A DNA stretch of 64,000 nucleotides, taken from positions 124,001-188,000 of the forward strand of contig JAURVB010008978.1 of the NCBI GenBank assembly GCA_033002965.1, in the 5' to 3' direction. How positions within the stretch are numbered: position 1 is the first letter of the stretch; the number at the start of each line of letters is the position of its first letter. This document shows positions 49,101 through 61,867 of this stretch, in pieces. The notes under the pieces are model-generated. The model was not told the DNA's origin. It did no database searches and was given only the letters and a program-made list of their open reading frames with translations. The position numbers and the translations under genes are program-made. The DNA is from Piper betle. Lineage: Eukaryota > Streptophyta > Magnoliopsida > Piperales > Piperaceae.

Positions 49101-52013
49101 TATTGCACTTTTAGAGGAGATTCTGTCCGTTTTTCTGTAAAAAATTAATGAATTTTTAATTAAAATTTCTTGCTGTTGCATGGTTTTGTTTTGCTTGCAC
49201 ATCATAGCATGCATGTAGGACTACGTTAGAACCCACACATCCCATCCATGCATTTCATGTTTTCATCTCCATCTTGAGACACCGAGGGTAGATCTGGGTT
49301 AGCTTAACCGAACCCAGTAGATTAGCGAACGGTTCAGTCACCGGTGACATTTTCGGGTTGGTTCACGGGTGAGCCGAAATGGGTGTTACATAGCCACTCC
49401 CCACAACCCTTGACGTTTTCACCTTCCCCAAACCCCGACATCTTCACAGCCGCCACCCTGAGATTTTGCCACCGCCGTCAACACCACCTCGCCACCGATC
49501 GACGCCGCCCAGCCCGACCGTGCTGTCACCTTGTCGCCTCGACCACGCCCGGCCACCATCCAGCCGTCGCAATGCCAAAAGTTGCCACTATTTCACGGCC
49601 GCTCCCGACGCGATTCCGCCTCGTCTACTCCGGACCGCCACCGTTGTGACATCGGAACTTCTCCCCTCGACTTCCCCTACCTTTCCCCTTTGCCTAGCGC
49701 TGCCGTCGAGGCCGGCCAGTGGGTCTGACCGGAGCAATCGACCACCCCGACCGCACTCGATGCCGCCATCGGTGGCCATCGCCGCTACGGCTGCGCTTGT
49801 CATCACCACCATTGGGTCAAGCTCGCCGAGACGGTGCTAACCCCTACCTCCGATTGCCCCGCCGGAGCAGTCGCCGGAAAACCACTGGAACTGCCGGAAA
49901 ACAGCCGGCACAGTCGCCGGAAAACCACCGTCTCGCCTTCACCGCCATCGTCTGTCGGCACCGATTTCAGCGCCGATCACGAGGTGGTTCTTCATTCTTT
50001 TTTAGAATTATTACATACATGTTGTGGTAATGGTATCATATTAGAATTAATTTTATTAACTTCATGATTTTAGTTTAACTAATTGTGATTATGATAAATA
50101 TGTGATGATTAGCGTAGATTGTGTTGTGTGATGTAAATGCTCACTAATGAAATTGTTAGTAAACCATGGAATAGTTAATTAAATGCTTGTTAAAGTGTTA
50201 ATTTATGAATTTGCACGAATTAGGTTTTTGCATGCTAGTATTAAGTTAAACGGATTAAATTGATTAAACCATTGTCACCTAATTAGAATAGGTATGCTTT
50301 GAAATTGGAATTAAAAGTGCTAGGTAATAAGTAACATATGAAATGATTAAATTATTAACTTGCTTGACAATTAGAGATGTAGGGTAATTGTCGAGATAAT
50401 TGTCATGTTTGATTAGATTAGTGTATGCATGTGGATATATTAGTTATATAGGCGTGCATCATATATGTATGGGCGTTAGTAAATAGTTATGTTCATGTAG
50501 GTTCGTTGTATGAGCTCGCCGTCTAGGCACGAGACTACGCTGGGAGCTTCTAACAGGTCCGTTAGGACACGCTTCTCAGGTTTTATCGCTCTACTCTATC
50601 GATGATTTGATTTATTGATTGTAGGACGTGTCAGGTGGATGATTTATCGGACCCCACCTAACACGTGTCATCTGGTCGATTGTTTTCGAAATTAATAACC
50701 CTCGAGGATGAGATCCCTCAAACTTATTTTCGAAAATAAGATCCACCTCAAGTTGCCTTCGGGCCTATTATAATAAATCTTGACCCAGCCCTATAAATAG
50801 TTTTATCGAGTTTTCAGTGAGACAAGAAAAGATGAGTCGACTTGCACGTGCCATGAGCGGATGTCGTGCCAGTCAAAGCGGGCTCTGGATTAGTGCAAGC
50901 GGACTGTTCCATTCTCGAGGGATCCTGACAACTCTGCATTTGAGTTCCTCACACCCAGAGAACATGGAGGTTTACGAATAGTGTTTAGTACAGCGCATGT
51001 CTGGACTTGTGGTTCAAAGAGTACTAAAGGCGACTGCCTGAGAGTGCTCGGCCTTCGTGCTCAAGGCCAGGAGTAATATGGAGGTTCGGAGAGGGCTTAG
51101 GATAAAGTTTTACGTGAAGTACTGAAAAAGAAGTATCGTGAGTGGCACAGTACCAGATAGATCAAGATGCTGTTGAGTCAGCTGCTCAACGGCTCCTTTG
51201 TAGTTGCCCTTATAAGAGTTCTTGAGGAAGATATATGATTGTTTGCTTTCCATGAGAGTTTGCTCTCATGTTCCAGTTTGATACTAGTTATTTCCGGATA
51301 AGTGACACCCGTTGCTGATGTTTTTCTACTATATATAGGTGAGGACGATTAATGGTGTATGTTGGCCTTGACGAAGGATTAGCATTTGTATTGCACACAC
51401 ATACCTGGCGTCGTGCCGACTTTTGCGTAAGATGTGATGTGATTGGCTATTGTATTAGATTTACATGTTTGTGTATATATACATGTGTTTGTGAGGCTTG
51501 TATGCCTTGTTTTAGAAATGCTTGGAAATATTCTAATGTCCATGAATGATCAACTATATTGAGTTGAAAATGAACAAAAACATGATGAGCATGAATTGCA
51601 GGTGGGCGAGATGCCAATTACAATATGTGTGGATGATTTGAATCCTATTGCGATATAAATTATTGTATTATATATATATACTATATTGTGCTGTATTTTA
51701 ACAGGTCGTCCCCTTATTGCACTTTTAGGGAGACTCTTGTCCATTTTATTCCAGGTTTTATGAATTTTGTTGCTATTTTAATTATTTTTGTGTGTGATTA
51801 TTATCATAACATTCACGTAGTATTCTGTTAGGGTTTTACATCTCATTCATATATTGTTTGCGTATTAGTGGTGTGCTCCATCTTGAGACGTCGAGAGGGT
51901 TATGTCGTAGCCGTTTAGGTTTTAGGTCGGTCAACTTAATCGGTTTATGAGTAGTTCGATCCTTTGTAACAATTTTGGTCCGGGTTGAAAGTAAACCGGA
52001 TTGGGGTGTTACA
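46114..52013 (+). mobile_element. Solo LTR, family A (copy A8), split by a second LTR of the same family
   Basis: The outer LTR comprises 46114-46567 and 49391-52013. It starts TGTATAACCCACAACTCGAG and ends GGGGTGTTACA. The flanking 5-mers are AGAAT (46109-46113) and ATAAT (52014-52018), a target duplication with one mismatch. The flanks are two parts of one copia RT gene, which independently proves the insertion. GC-rich leader at 49391-49985, hairpins at 51251-51270 and 51300-51317. Confidence 0.88.
46568..49390 (+). mobile_element. Solo LTR, family A (copy A9), nested inside A8
   Basis: It runs from TATAAAACCCGTGACTCGAG to GGGTGTTACA, 2823 bp, close to A2. It interrupts A8 just before its GC-rich leader. 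Flanking 5-mers TTTCC and TAGCC match at three of five bases, a decayed duplication. Donor-like site after 47669, hairpins at 48698-48717 and 48747-48764. Confidence 0.85.
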
Positions 52014-55000
52014 ATAATACCTTGATCCGAGTGCCTTATAAATAATGAGTAATTTGCAAGACCTGAGTAAGACCCATAATTTAGAAGAAAGACACCGAAT
52101 CTGTCAAAGCATGCCGTTGGTGCTCGTCGTAAACCACACAATGCCTTTTGGAGACGACACACATAATCAAGATGTTCTTGTGAAGTAAAACCAGGGGGTT
52201 GTTTCATGAAAACAATTTCTTGTAGATGACTATATAAAAAGGCATTCTTTACGTCAAGTTGATGGATTTTGCACTGATTGTTGTTGCCAAAGTTAGAACT
52301 AGACGTACTGTGGCTGGTTTGATCATTGGTGAAAAAGTCTCACTGAAGTCTATTCTTGCTTTTTGATTGGAACCCCTTGCAACCAGTCTTGCTTTTAATC
52401 TCTCAACTGAACCATCTGCTTTGTATTTGGTTTTATACACCAACTTTGCTCCTACAATTTTCATTCCTTCTTGTCGAGGAACCAACATCCATGTCTCATT
52501 CTCATGTAGAGTTCTCAATTCTTCTTTCATGGCTTCAGTCCAACCTTCATGTTGTAAAGCAGCATTTGTTTTTGGTTGGTCCACATTTCTAGAAGTCAAA
52601 AGAGCATATTTTGGGTTTGGTTTGACAATCCCTGATTTAAGCCGAGTTTTCATTCGATGCACATTTGTTGAATTAATAACTACTGTAGAACTCTGCGGCA
52701 GATGCAGACGGAACAGTTGTACATTGTGTAGCTTAGATCCAATCATTGGACAAGGAACCTGATGGTTGTACCATTTGATTTACAGGTAGCTTGTTCAGAT
52801 GAGATGAAGGTTGATTGTCACTCAATTTCTGCTCAACAACTGATGGAATCCATTCAACAAAGGAGGTCAATATCAGTGAATTGTTTGCTGGAGCATGAGG
52901 ATCATTAGGTAACTTGTATGGAAAGCAAGCTTCATCAAATAACACGTCTAGACAAATACATTTTCGGTGCTAAAGGATTATAACATCTATAACCCTTGTG
53001 ATGAACAGTGTAACCCAAAAACACACAAGGAACTGATTTTGTATCAAATTCGTTGCTTGAATATGTCCTGATATACGTAAAGCATCTACAACCAAACACA
53101 CGAAATGAAGCATACAATAGTTCATTATTGTGAAACATTTGAAAAGGAGAAGCACTGTGGGGTAGAGCAGCAGATGGTAATCTGTTAAGTAAGAACACTG
53201 CAGTTGAAAAACTGTCAACCCAAAACTGTACAGGAACACAACTATGATATAGCAAAAGCCATTCCCAGCTCAACAATCAATCTATGACGCCTCTCAACAA
53301 TCCTTAAGTGCTCAGGAGTATGTGGACAATTTAGTTGATGCAAAATGCCATTTTCTTGAAAGTGATTTCGAAGCTTCTTGGACGCGAACTCACCACCATT
53401 GTTTGAATGAAAAACCTTGATGTGTTTATCAAATTGTCTCAAAATAAATTTCTAGTACAATATAACAAAACCACATGTAGTGAATGAAGTCATCAACAAA
53501 GGCAGAATAGTAGCGAAATTTTTTACAGATGCTAAAGTTGATGGTTACCATATAGATCACAACGGATCCTCTCAAAAGGTTCTGTAGTACATGTAGATTT
53601 TTCCACAAATGGCAGTTATGAGATTTTGCCATTTTACAACTGACACACATATCAGTATCTTTATTCTCAGATAGCAGCTCTATCTTTGTTTCTTTAGTTG
53701 TTGGATAGTTCGCAGTGAGCAGTGTCCAAGGCTGTTATGCAAGATACTTTGAGTTGCCTTTGTTTGACGGTTGGAGAAGAAAGCAGCCTCTTTAACCTGA
53801 TCCAGTACATGTAAGCTGCCTTTCTTCGATCCAGCAACTACTCTTCTAGTGGGTCTGTTAATGATAGCGAAACCGTTTTAAACTCAAAAATGCAATCTCT
53901 TTCATCTGTAAACTGACTGATAGATAATAATTTCTTTTTGATTGCAGGAACATGTAACACATTATTCAGCTCTAAAGGTTCATTTTGAGTATTCAAAACT
54001 ACTTTGCCTACACTTTCAATAGGCAAATAAGATACATCACCTATCATTATAGCATCTGATCCAGAATAATTATGAATGTGAGTAAAGACACCTGCATCTC
54101 CATACATGTGTAATGTAGCACCAGAGTCTGGAATCCATTCTACCGTATTCCTGTCAGTTACTTGCATTGCAGCCAAAGCACTTTCGAGATCAGCAGTCTG
54201 AAAATTCTCATTGAATCTGTTATAGCATCGAGCTGCAATATGCCCCTTCTTAAGACAAATTTGGCACACGATATCTGGCAAAACTGATTTCTTGAAAGTG
54301 TTTCTGTGAGAGATCAGGTTGAGAGGGAAGTGTAACAACTCCCATTTCAGAATTTTGTGCAATAGGAGCAGATGAGGAATGACTCCTGTTCTGTGCAGCT
54401 GGACAAAACCCTCTTCTTTGTGAAGTGAAACTCTGATTTTTCTTTCCATAATTAGAATTCCTCCAAAACCACCTTGATTTCTGTAGTCCTCTTCCCATTG
54501 AATTGTTAAAACCTGAATTTTTGCATTGTTCCAACAAAAGCCATCTAAACATTATTATTCTCACTATTCTGCTTAATCCTTGTTTCAAAACTAGTAAGAC
54601 TACACGACACCTCTGAAAATGAAGGTCTAGGAGTATTCAACATTGATGCTGTGAACATTGCATAATCAGAACCAAGTCCATTCAGTAGCCAAAATGATTT
54701 ACGTTTCTCTGGAATTGGTTGATCTACAGCGCAAGTTCGTCACACAAATTCTTGAAGGCTAGAATTTATTCATTCAATGTAGCAAATAATGATCTTTTCA
54801 GAGTTTGCAATTGTTCTTGAAGCTGCATTCCCGTCATCAGTTGACAACGCTAATGCTTCTTTAATGGCATTCCAAACATCACCAGAAGTCTTAAGGCAAA
54901 CTACATAGCTAATCAATTCTTCTCCAAGGATACTCGTTATCCACCCTTTTAAGCAACCGATCAGAACGTTTCCCAAACTCATAATCAGGATTCGGAACAA

Positions 55001-55235
55001 CTTCAACAGACGAAACCCCACAACAGATGAAACTTAAATTGTTTCAGGTGGCGAAACAATAGTACCATCAAGAAACCCCATGATGCCTTGAGATTCAACT
55101 AAGTTCCAGATTTGGGTCTCCCAAAATAATTAGTTTTACGTTAATCTTCACAGTAACACAATTGGAGACATTGAAATTGTTCAGAAATTGGTAAGGATCG
55201 GTAGAAGAAGAACCTGGCAATGACGAATTCATCAT
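52014..55235 (-). pseudogene. Ty1/copia polyprotein: gag, protease, integrase, RT N-terminal part
   Basis: The reading starts near ATG 55235 (MMNSSLPGSSSTDPYQFLNN). Gag follows (LKGWITSILGEELISYVVCL). Then come zinc knuckle CQICLKKGHIAARC and protease DSGATLHM (about 54260-54100). Integrase includes CVSCKMAKSH, FVDDFIHYMWF and FHSNNGGEF, where the catalytic D of SDNGGEF has become N (about 53650-53280). Then FGCRCFTYI and VFLGYTVHHKGYRCYNP (about 53110-52990). RT follows (WTEAMKEELRTLHENETWML, LKARLVARGSNQ, QPPGFTSQEHLDYVCRLQKAL). Several frameshifts and stops separate these parts, so the copy is inactive. It continues at 46113 beyond the family-A LTR. Confidence 0.9.
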
Positions 55236-55419
55236 GATCCAATGGAATAGTAACCACCAAAAACTCAGAAAATTAGTGGCGAATCAGAAAACCGAAGATG
55301 TTGATCTGAGGTAGATGTGCAGATTGAAGAAAAGAAACGATTGCTCGATGGAGACGAATTGGGGACCCTAGTCGAAGAACCGTAATTTGCCATGAAAGGC
55401 ATCATCACAAGCTTTCTAG

Positions 55420-55431
55420 GCTCTGATACCA
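55420..55431 (-). other. Copia primer-binding site
   Basis: The minus strand reads TGGTATCAGAGC, a perfect tRNA-Met primer site, two bases from the LTR end at 55434. Confidence 0.9.
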
Positions 55432-55433
55432 TA

Positions 55434-55582
55434 TGCGAGCAAAAGGTAAATCTTGTATTGCTTTAGAAAAGTATTAATACAAGCTAGCTCTTCCAGAGAA
55501 CTTCAGAGTTCTAACAAAGAACAAAATAAATAGATGAATCTAGACCATTGGTTTTCAGAGAATTAATCTCAACCACACAACA
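55434..55582 (-). repeat. Copia 5' LTR, outer end uncertain
   Basis: The inner end is fixed by the primer site (minus strand ...TTTTGCTCGCA). The outer TG end is uncertain. TGTTGTGTGGTTGAG at about 55582 gives a 149-bp LTR, and TGTTAGAAC at 55516 would give only 83 bp. The matching 3' LTR is lost, so neither can be confirmed. Confidence 0.45.
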
Positions 55583-55873
55583 TAAGACACTCTTATTCCT
55601 TACTAAAATCTCGTCCATGATCGACCATGAATATACTCAAATTAATGGTGCACTTCAAAAACTAGAGGAAAAGAAAAAAAGAAAAAAAAGCAGAGGGATA
55701 AAAGCAAAGTGCATTCAAGGTCTTGACAATGTAACCATTAAAATATAAATATATGTGGTTACACATTTGTTATTCTTAAGAGTTGAAGGATGGATCAATG
55801 AGTCTCCATCCTAAAAATATTTACTAGAAGCATTCATTGCTTCATTTTATACAGCTTCGCAGCCTTCAACAAC
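55583..55873 (-). other. Probable 3' UTR region of the ABC1K-like gene
   Basis: It lies between the stop codon at 55874 (minus) and the copia LTR. No coding similarity. The copia element inserted in or just beyond the 3' end of this gene. Confidence 0.4.
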
Positions 55874-58800
55874 TTACCGAATGGCACACCTTACAGATCT
55901 AGCAATTCCTCTTGACAACAACCTTTGGGCAACATCAACTGGCATATTCAATAATCGTTGTTGACACTCCGGTGGTAGCTGCCAAATTAAAAGCGCACAA
56001 AATATCATGAGAATTAAATATAAGATCATTGAAATAAAACAAAGAAAAGAAAACAAGGAAAAGAAAATAAAACTGATTCACCATAATATATCCTGTCACT
56101 ATAAACGGGAAGGGAACATGATTAATTCTTCAATTTCATCCAACAAACTTCACGTTCAAATGGTATCAAGCGAAGTTTTAAAGGTCAACCATAACATCAT
56201 ACCTGGTTGGAAACTACGCATTTCCAACACAAATGAAGTTTGAACCGTGTTTGTACATGGTATACAAGAAATATTTTAGGAGCCCAACCTTGTTTGTTTT
56301 GCCAATTATACAATGATCTAGAACTTAATCCATTTCCACGAATTTGTAAATCCAAATCTCGCATTAAAGATATTAAATAGTAATCAAATATCATCATATA
56401 AATGCTATATAATTCAATAACTCAAGTTATAACTAAGTTCAATACTCCGCGTTAGAATTACAAAATACCATTTAATTTGTTGTCTAACAACTCCAAAAAA
56501 ATATTCATAGACTACCTTGACCACAAATAGAAACAAATGAAAAGGCAGCGGTACCATTTCACACCGATCAGTACAATACTATGTTTAATAGGAAAATATC
56601 ATAGAGTAAGTAATTGTGATGTTTACATGGAAGGTTTAGGGCAGAAAAGAATATATATATATACATCTCTTCCTTCCTCCAGCTTTATCCATAACCCAAA
56701 GCATCCTAATGTCGCACAATGTTTCTATGTGATAACCAATTAAAAATCAACAACTTGACAAACTTAATATGAGCAAACCCATGTCCTTTGAAGACATTTT
56801 GATCTAAGAAGTCTTAAATATAGGCAAATGAGCCTAAACCCTCATCATTAATTGATATGTGTACCATACAGATGTGGGAAGGTTTTTAAAACTATCTTTC
56901 TCTAGATTTAGGAAGGTATTCAATAGCTCATTTGTAGCCAGATAGTGAGACAACTCATGTGTAGACCTTCCTAACACCACCCTCCTATTTTATCCTGGCT
57001 TGGGACAACAATACAAGATATTCAGCACTAGGCCGCAAGCATTGGCAGAGTTCAATGACAACCAAAAGTAATTTCTTAAAAATGAAGACTTTGTCTCACA
57101 TTTTACTCATCACAACCAGTAAGTAGACTCCAACATAGAATAGGATAATGCTAATTACAAATTTCCGAGTTTTCTGTAATATTCAATTATTTTTACATAA
57201 ATTGCGTGCACACGTGTGCACACACACACATACACATCCACAAAAAGAAACATAACCAGAACAATTGAACTAAAAAGTTCTGTGTACATATATTATGCCA
57301 GAACAAACTTAAACAAGACCAAGGCTGGTCTATGTGCTAAACAAAATAGCAAAAGAAAATGAACAAATAAGTAGCAAACAAAAGAATTCTGATCAGTTTC
57401 ATCATTCACTGAGATTAGGAACCACAATGGTTGACAATGGAAGTGGTGAGACAGACAAAGATAGTGGTTGTGGTGGCAATGATCAGCTGAGATCATTTTA
57501 AACAAAACTTATCGACAGAAAACTGGATCTTTCACATTGGGGTTCGGGGTCTGGTGTCACCCTTTGGAGGGAATTGTTTTGACTATGACAATCATAAAAA
57601 ATTGGAAAATTGTTAGGATTATGTTTTGATGATTATCATCCTAAATTTATCGGTATGAAATTATAAAGGGGCCATAATCATGGTAGAATGAGTAAGAGAG
57701 TTAGACATGTATATAATCTTTTCTTTTGTAATGATTTGCTTATTGAGATGATATAGGAGAAGAGCTTAATATGTGTAACGAGCACATGTCTAGGGGGGCT
57801 CATAAGTAGGGAGAGATATAGGTGTTTAGTGTTTAGTCATCTCATAAGCTTGAAATTGTTATAATGACCAACTAATGAGAATGACTAACTCATGCTAGGA
57901 TTTTCGATCATTTATCGACTATAGGTTGCATGGCATAATCATCATTAGTATAAACATTTGATCACGATATCTTAAATTATTTACTAAACTAACACTTGTG
58001 CAAGTATAAACCAATGAAGATCCATGGACTACAAGGGATGAGTTTGAAAACTTGAAGAAATACAGATCTACATGGACATCTCAAGGAATGCTTCATTAAG
58101 ATTCGCACCAACTACTTAGAGAGTTCACAATAACATGAGAGTTTTCATTAAATGGTATCGATGGATGTGTTGAACCTTGTAGAGATGATACAACATTGAA
58201 AACTCTCTAAGTACAACCATTGGAACTTATACATCATCAAGGGAATTAAGTTTATAAAGATTCCAAGTGACGAAAACATCCAAGCAACCAAATTGAAGAT
58301 TGAAGATTAAAGATTAAAGATTATAAATTGAAGATTGAAGAATGAGGAGTATTGAAATGGAGAACACATTGATTGGAGTTCGATCATGCGTTCGGCTACC
58401 GACGCATGGAAGAAGGGTGTTTCAACCTTCGATTGACCTTTGGTCATACAACAACCGAGAACCATGGGCTTGGAAAAGTTGTGAGGAAGCTAACTTCGGT
58501 TGCCCTTCAATTAAGGGCTCAACAACCAAACTCGGAAGCTTTGAAGTTGAAGAGGTAATGAAGCTGAATTCGGTGGGGAGTTCGGTCGCACATTCGACAG
58601 CCGAAGGTGTCTTGGGCAAACCTTCAGAAATCAATCGAAGAGTTTAGAAGCTCATATTAGATCGGTGAAGTTTGGGAAGATGATTCGGCAGTCGTTTACT
58701 CATGCATTGGCAGCCAAAGTTGATGCAACTAGTATTAAGTGAACGTTCGGGTGATTATAAATCGAACAATTTGGACAAGTTGCAAAAAACTAGCCGTTGA

Positions 58801-61296
58801 AAAACAAATTGGAGGTATTCAAGTCCCAACGGCTCTATGTTGGAGTGAGGTTTGAAAAGCCTACAAATAGGGTTTGGACAACCCTCATGCAATGGAATGA
58901 GCCATAGACTCTCTTAATATGAATTAAGAAGCTCAATCTTGTGTGTGGATCGATGTAATCTATAACTTGTATTAGGTGATTCATTGCGTAAATTAAGGAG
59001 AGATCTTGTATATAAGGCATTGCTCAAGATGTTGAACTAAATAGCAAACTCTGAAGGAGTTGAGAATGTATGTGTGAGCCTAGGCCTTAGAGGAAGAAGT
59101 ATAGAAAGAGGAGACTCCTTCGAGTTAAAGCGTGAGCTTGTGAAGAGAGTGTAGCTTTAAGGTAGTTGCTCCAAGAGTGTTTGAAACTTGTTGCAAGACT
59201 CCTTGGCACTTGAGAAATACTTCAAAAAGAAGGTTTATAGCTCACAAAACTCCTTCGCACTCAGCGTTGGAGAAGGAAGGTTTATTGGAGACTCCAAGAG
59301 TATTAAGAGTGCAAGCTTCTTTGGCACTTATAGAGTGCTTGAAAAGAAGGGTTTTGTAAGTGCAAGATTTCTTGGCACTTGGTGCTTGTGAAAAAGGTCT
59401 TGAGTTGCTTGAAAGTTGTACAAGTTGATTGTCATACTAAAACTATGAAAATCTACCCAACTAAAAGACTTTGTAGAATAGAAGAGAGGACATACAAATT
59501 GGGAACCTCTTGAATAATTGTTTGTCTTTTCTTTTCTCTTTCTTCGTGTATGCTTGTTTTAATTTAAATACAATTGTTTTAACACACTTCACTTAACTTC
59601 CTTCAGCTTGGCTTGTTCATAGTAGAAAGCTAATTGAATCAAGCTCAAAGCTACTTTACACCTGATATGGTTTGACAAGTTTACCAACACAAGTTGTTTG
59701 TGAAATTGATCTTGTGTTGTCTCACACACCACCTATCTGATTGGGTTCATATTATTATTTATTGTCTTGCTCATACATTAATTGTGCCAACTTACTCATT
59801 TCTCACCTGCGTTTAATTTGATTATCTATTTGCGACTATCCTTTCCATGTACTTAATTTATTTAAATTGTTTCCGCTATCTTATTCCATAATTGCGATCA
59901 TTATAAAGCCCTAAAGATTGTAGAGATCTAACTATTTTAATTGAGTGTTCATAGTTAGTTTTTCTCGTGTTAGGTGCTCCTTCACAGGGTGAATTAGGCA
60001 ATCACTTTAACAAATACTCCAATTAAATTACTAGTTATAGAATTAAATGGAAGTAAATAAAACTTAGATCAAAATTATAATACAAGAAGGGGATAAACAT
60101 GGATTAGATACTATTTACAGGATGAAATTGATAAAACATCCTGTATATAAGCAACATAAATTGTAATAAAAGATCCTACCACTAATTGGTTACACCAAAA
60201 ACACCTTGTATTACATATCTTTGTTACTTACGACCCTTCCTCTATTTAAAGTGAGAAGTGCTACTAAAATAACTAATATCAACAAAATAAAAAGATATAA
60301 ACAACAAAGATAAGACAACACCATGAACTAATAAGTACCCACTAATCATTTGTAAAAAATCTAATTCAAATAAGATTATAAGCATCTTGAGTTAATCACA
60401 AAATCTAGGTATCTAATTTAATTACGAGTATATTTTAGGTTAAATTCATATTTCGATGTATTCAACTCACAAGTCAAGTAGAAAAAGTAATTTAAAACAA
60501 TTAATAAAAATTGAAATTTGAAATTTTCGTGCAAAGTACCGGTGGTCGACTAGTTCCTAATATGTTCCAAGTACTAGCTTAATAATACTACCAAAATATG
60601 GGCTAAGGCTTCCATACCTCAGGGACTACAGAAAATATAGGAACATATGCATCAATTGAGATCAACTGATTAAGAACAACTGTTGCCTCCTCCAAGTAAT
60701 TATCCACTTGAGTATCTTCGATCTCCTACAAAATTATTCATGAACAAATAATTTAAAGACATCCAAGATGGAAACAATAAAATTAACCTGATTATGCATG
60801 AACTAATAAATGAAAGAGAACATTCTTACTGATGATAAGGCTTCATTCCCCTGAACACCTCTTACTAAAAGCATAAGGCGGTGCAAGGATCTCAAGTTCA
60901 TCAAGTCTTCTTTATCCACTAAAAATGAAGTGAATGGGAGAGCAGAAGTGATAGAGCCCAAGGTCAATATATTGAGTCCGTCAATACCCTACAATAAGTT
61001 AATCAATGGAAGAAGTTGATTAATATTTTATTTTGCATCAACCCTATGGCAAAATATCTGCACATCAACGCAAATTCATACCTTAACAAATTCATCGAGA
61101 AGTATTTCCCTCACAAATTCACCCTGGAGACAGAGTTTTCTTTCATTTCTTTTATAATCACAGGTTAAAGCAAGCAGTGGTCAAGTACTACCTTCTCAGT
61201 CAATGTAAAAGACATTAATTGCTTCATAAGAACTCTTTGATCTCCTTTTCCATCTTGTCTTTTTCCCATTGAATGCTCACTTCTTGCACGAAGTGA
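55874..61296 (-). CDS. 3' part of a probable ABC1/UbiB-type atypical kinase gene, five exons
   Basis: Exons in transcript order are 61296-61192, 61123-61082, 60988-60830, 60725-60618 and 55978-55874. All have GT-AG borders and whole-codon lengths (35, 14, 53, 36 and 34 residues), so every intron is phase 0. The product reads SLRARSEHSMGKRQDGKGDQ, then EFVREILLDEFVKGIDGLN, then IDAYVPIFSVVPE joined to LPPECQQRLLNMPVDVAQRL and ends SVRCAIR. The phrase FVREILLDEFVKGID and the helical tail resemble the C-terminus of plastid ABC1K proteins, which act in prenyl-quinone and plastoglobule metabolism. The kinase core is upstream, beyond 64000, so the family call rests on the tail only. The last intron is 4.6 kb and holds LTR-like DNA. 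No stops or frameshifts are seen in the exons. Confidence 0.65.
57611..59990 (+). repeat. LTR-like sequence (SIRE/Maximus copia style) in the last intron
   Basis: It begins TGTTAGGATTATGTTTTGAT, which resembles the start of long copia (SIRE/Maximus) LTRs. It includes a CCCAACGGCTC segment followed by CTACAAATAGGG near 58830-58870, a usual promoter-like block in such LTRs. No internal coding region is present. The right end near 59990 is a guess and no target duplication was found. A GGGTGAATTAGG at about 59988-59999 resembles the complement of a SIRE 3' end and complicates the boundary. Confidence 0.45.
59190..59395 (+). repeat. Degenerate tandem repeat in the intronic LTR-like sequence
   Basis: Four units follow the pattern GCAAGACTCCTTGGCACTT ... 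GAAAAGAAGG, starting near 59193, 59245, 59309 and 59360. They are diverged and of unequal length (about 50-60 bp). Confidence 0.6.
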
Positions 61297-61867
61297 CTGA
61301 AATAAATAGCAAGAAAAACCTTAAGATCACTTGCATGATGACTAACATAATCAGACAAACTATAAGCATAGAACATTCAAAGCTTAAACTAAAAGCTCCA
61401 CATTCAAATGACATTCTAAATTGTTCTTCAACATCGTAAAACATATTAAAACATCCCCTCACAGGTATGACGTATCTATATCAACACCTAACTTAATACT
61501 GACGAAGTTGAGGCCTAAAGCACCGTCTAAAACACCGTCAATAAAAGTTGGAGGCCATAACCACTATTTAGCTATTCGATAACAAAGATACTATCCATGG
61601 GAAACTTATATAAAGGTAGACCTTTCTAGAAATTTTACTTATTTTTTGGAGGATTTGTTTGGTTTTTCCCTTATAGGGGCAATTTTGTAAGTGCATAAAA
61701 TTACCACTATTGTAAAACCCACAACGCTATCAGCTCACCGATGAAAACTCACAATGGTTAAATGAGTTTACACTTCACGAATATATTATCGAACTTGTGT
61801 TGGAACATGCCCTTTCACAATTATGGCTTGGGTGGCCCAACATATGGGATCTCACATGAATGGTGGT

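Noticed and set aside
56197..56397. Minus-strand open frame (MMIFDYYLISLMRDLDLQ...) considered as an extra exon of the ABC1K-like gene.
   Set aside because: It can be joined in phase to the last exon, but no credible acceptor precedes it. Direct joining of FSVVPE to LPPECQQ gives a more natural protein.
57205..57240. CA-rich stretch (CACACACACA) in the last intron.
   Set aside because: Short, imperfect dinucleotide run with no further structure.
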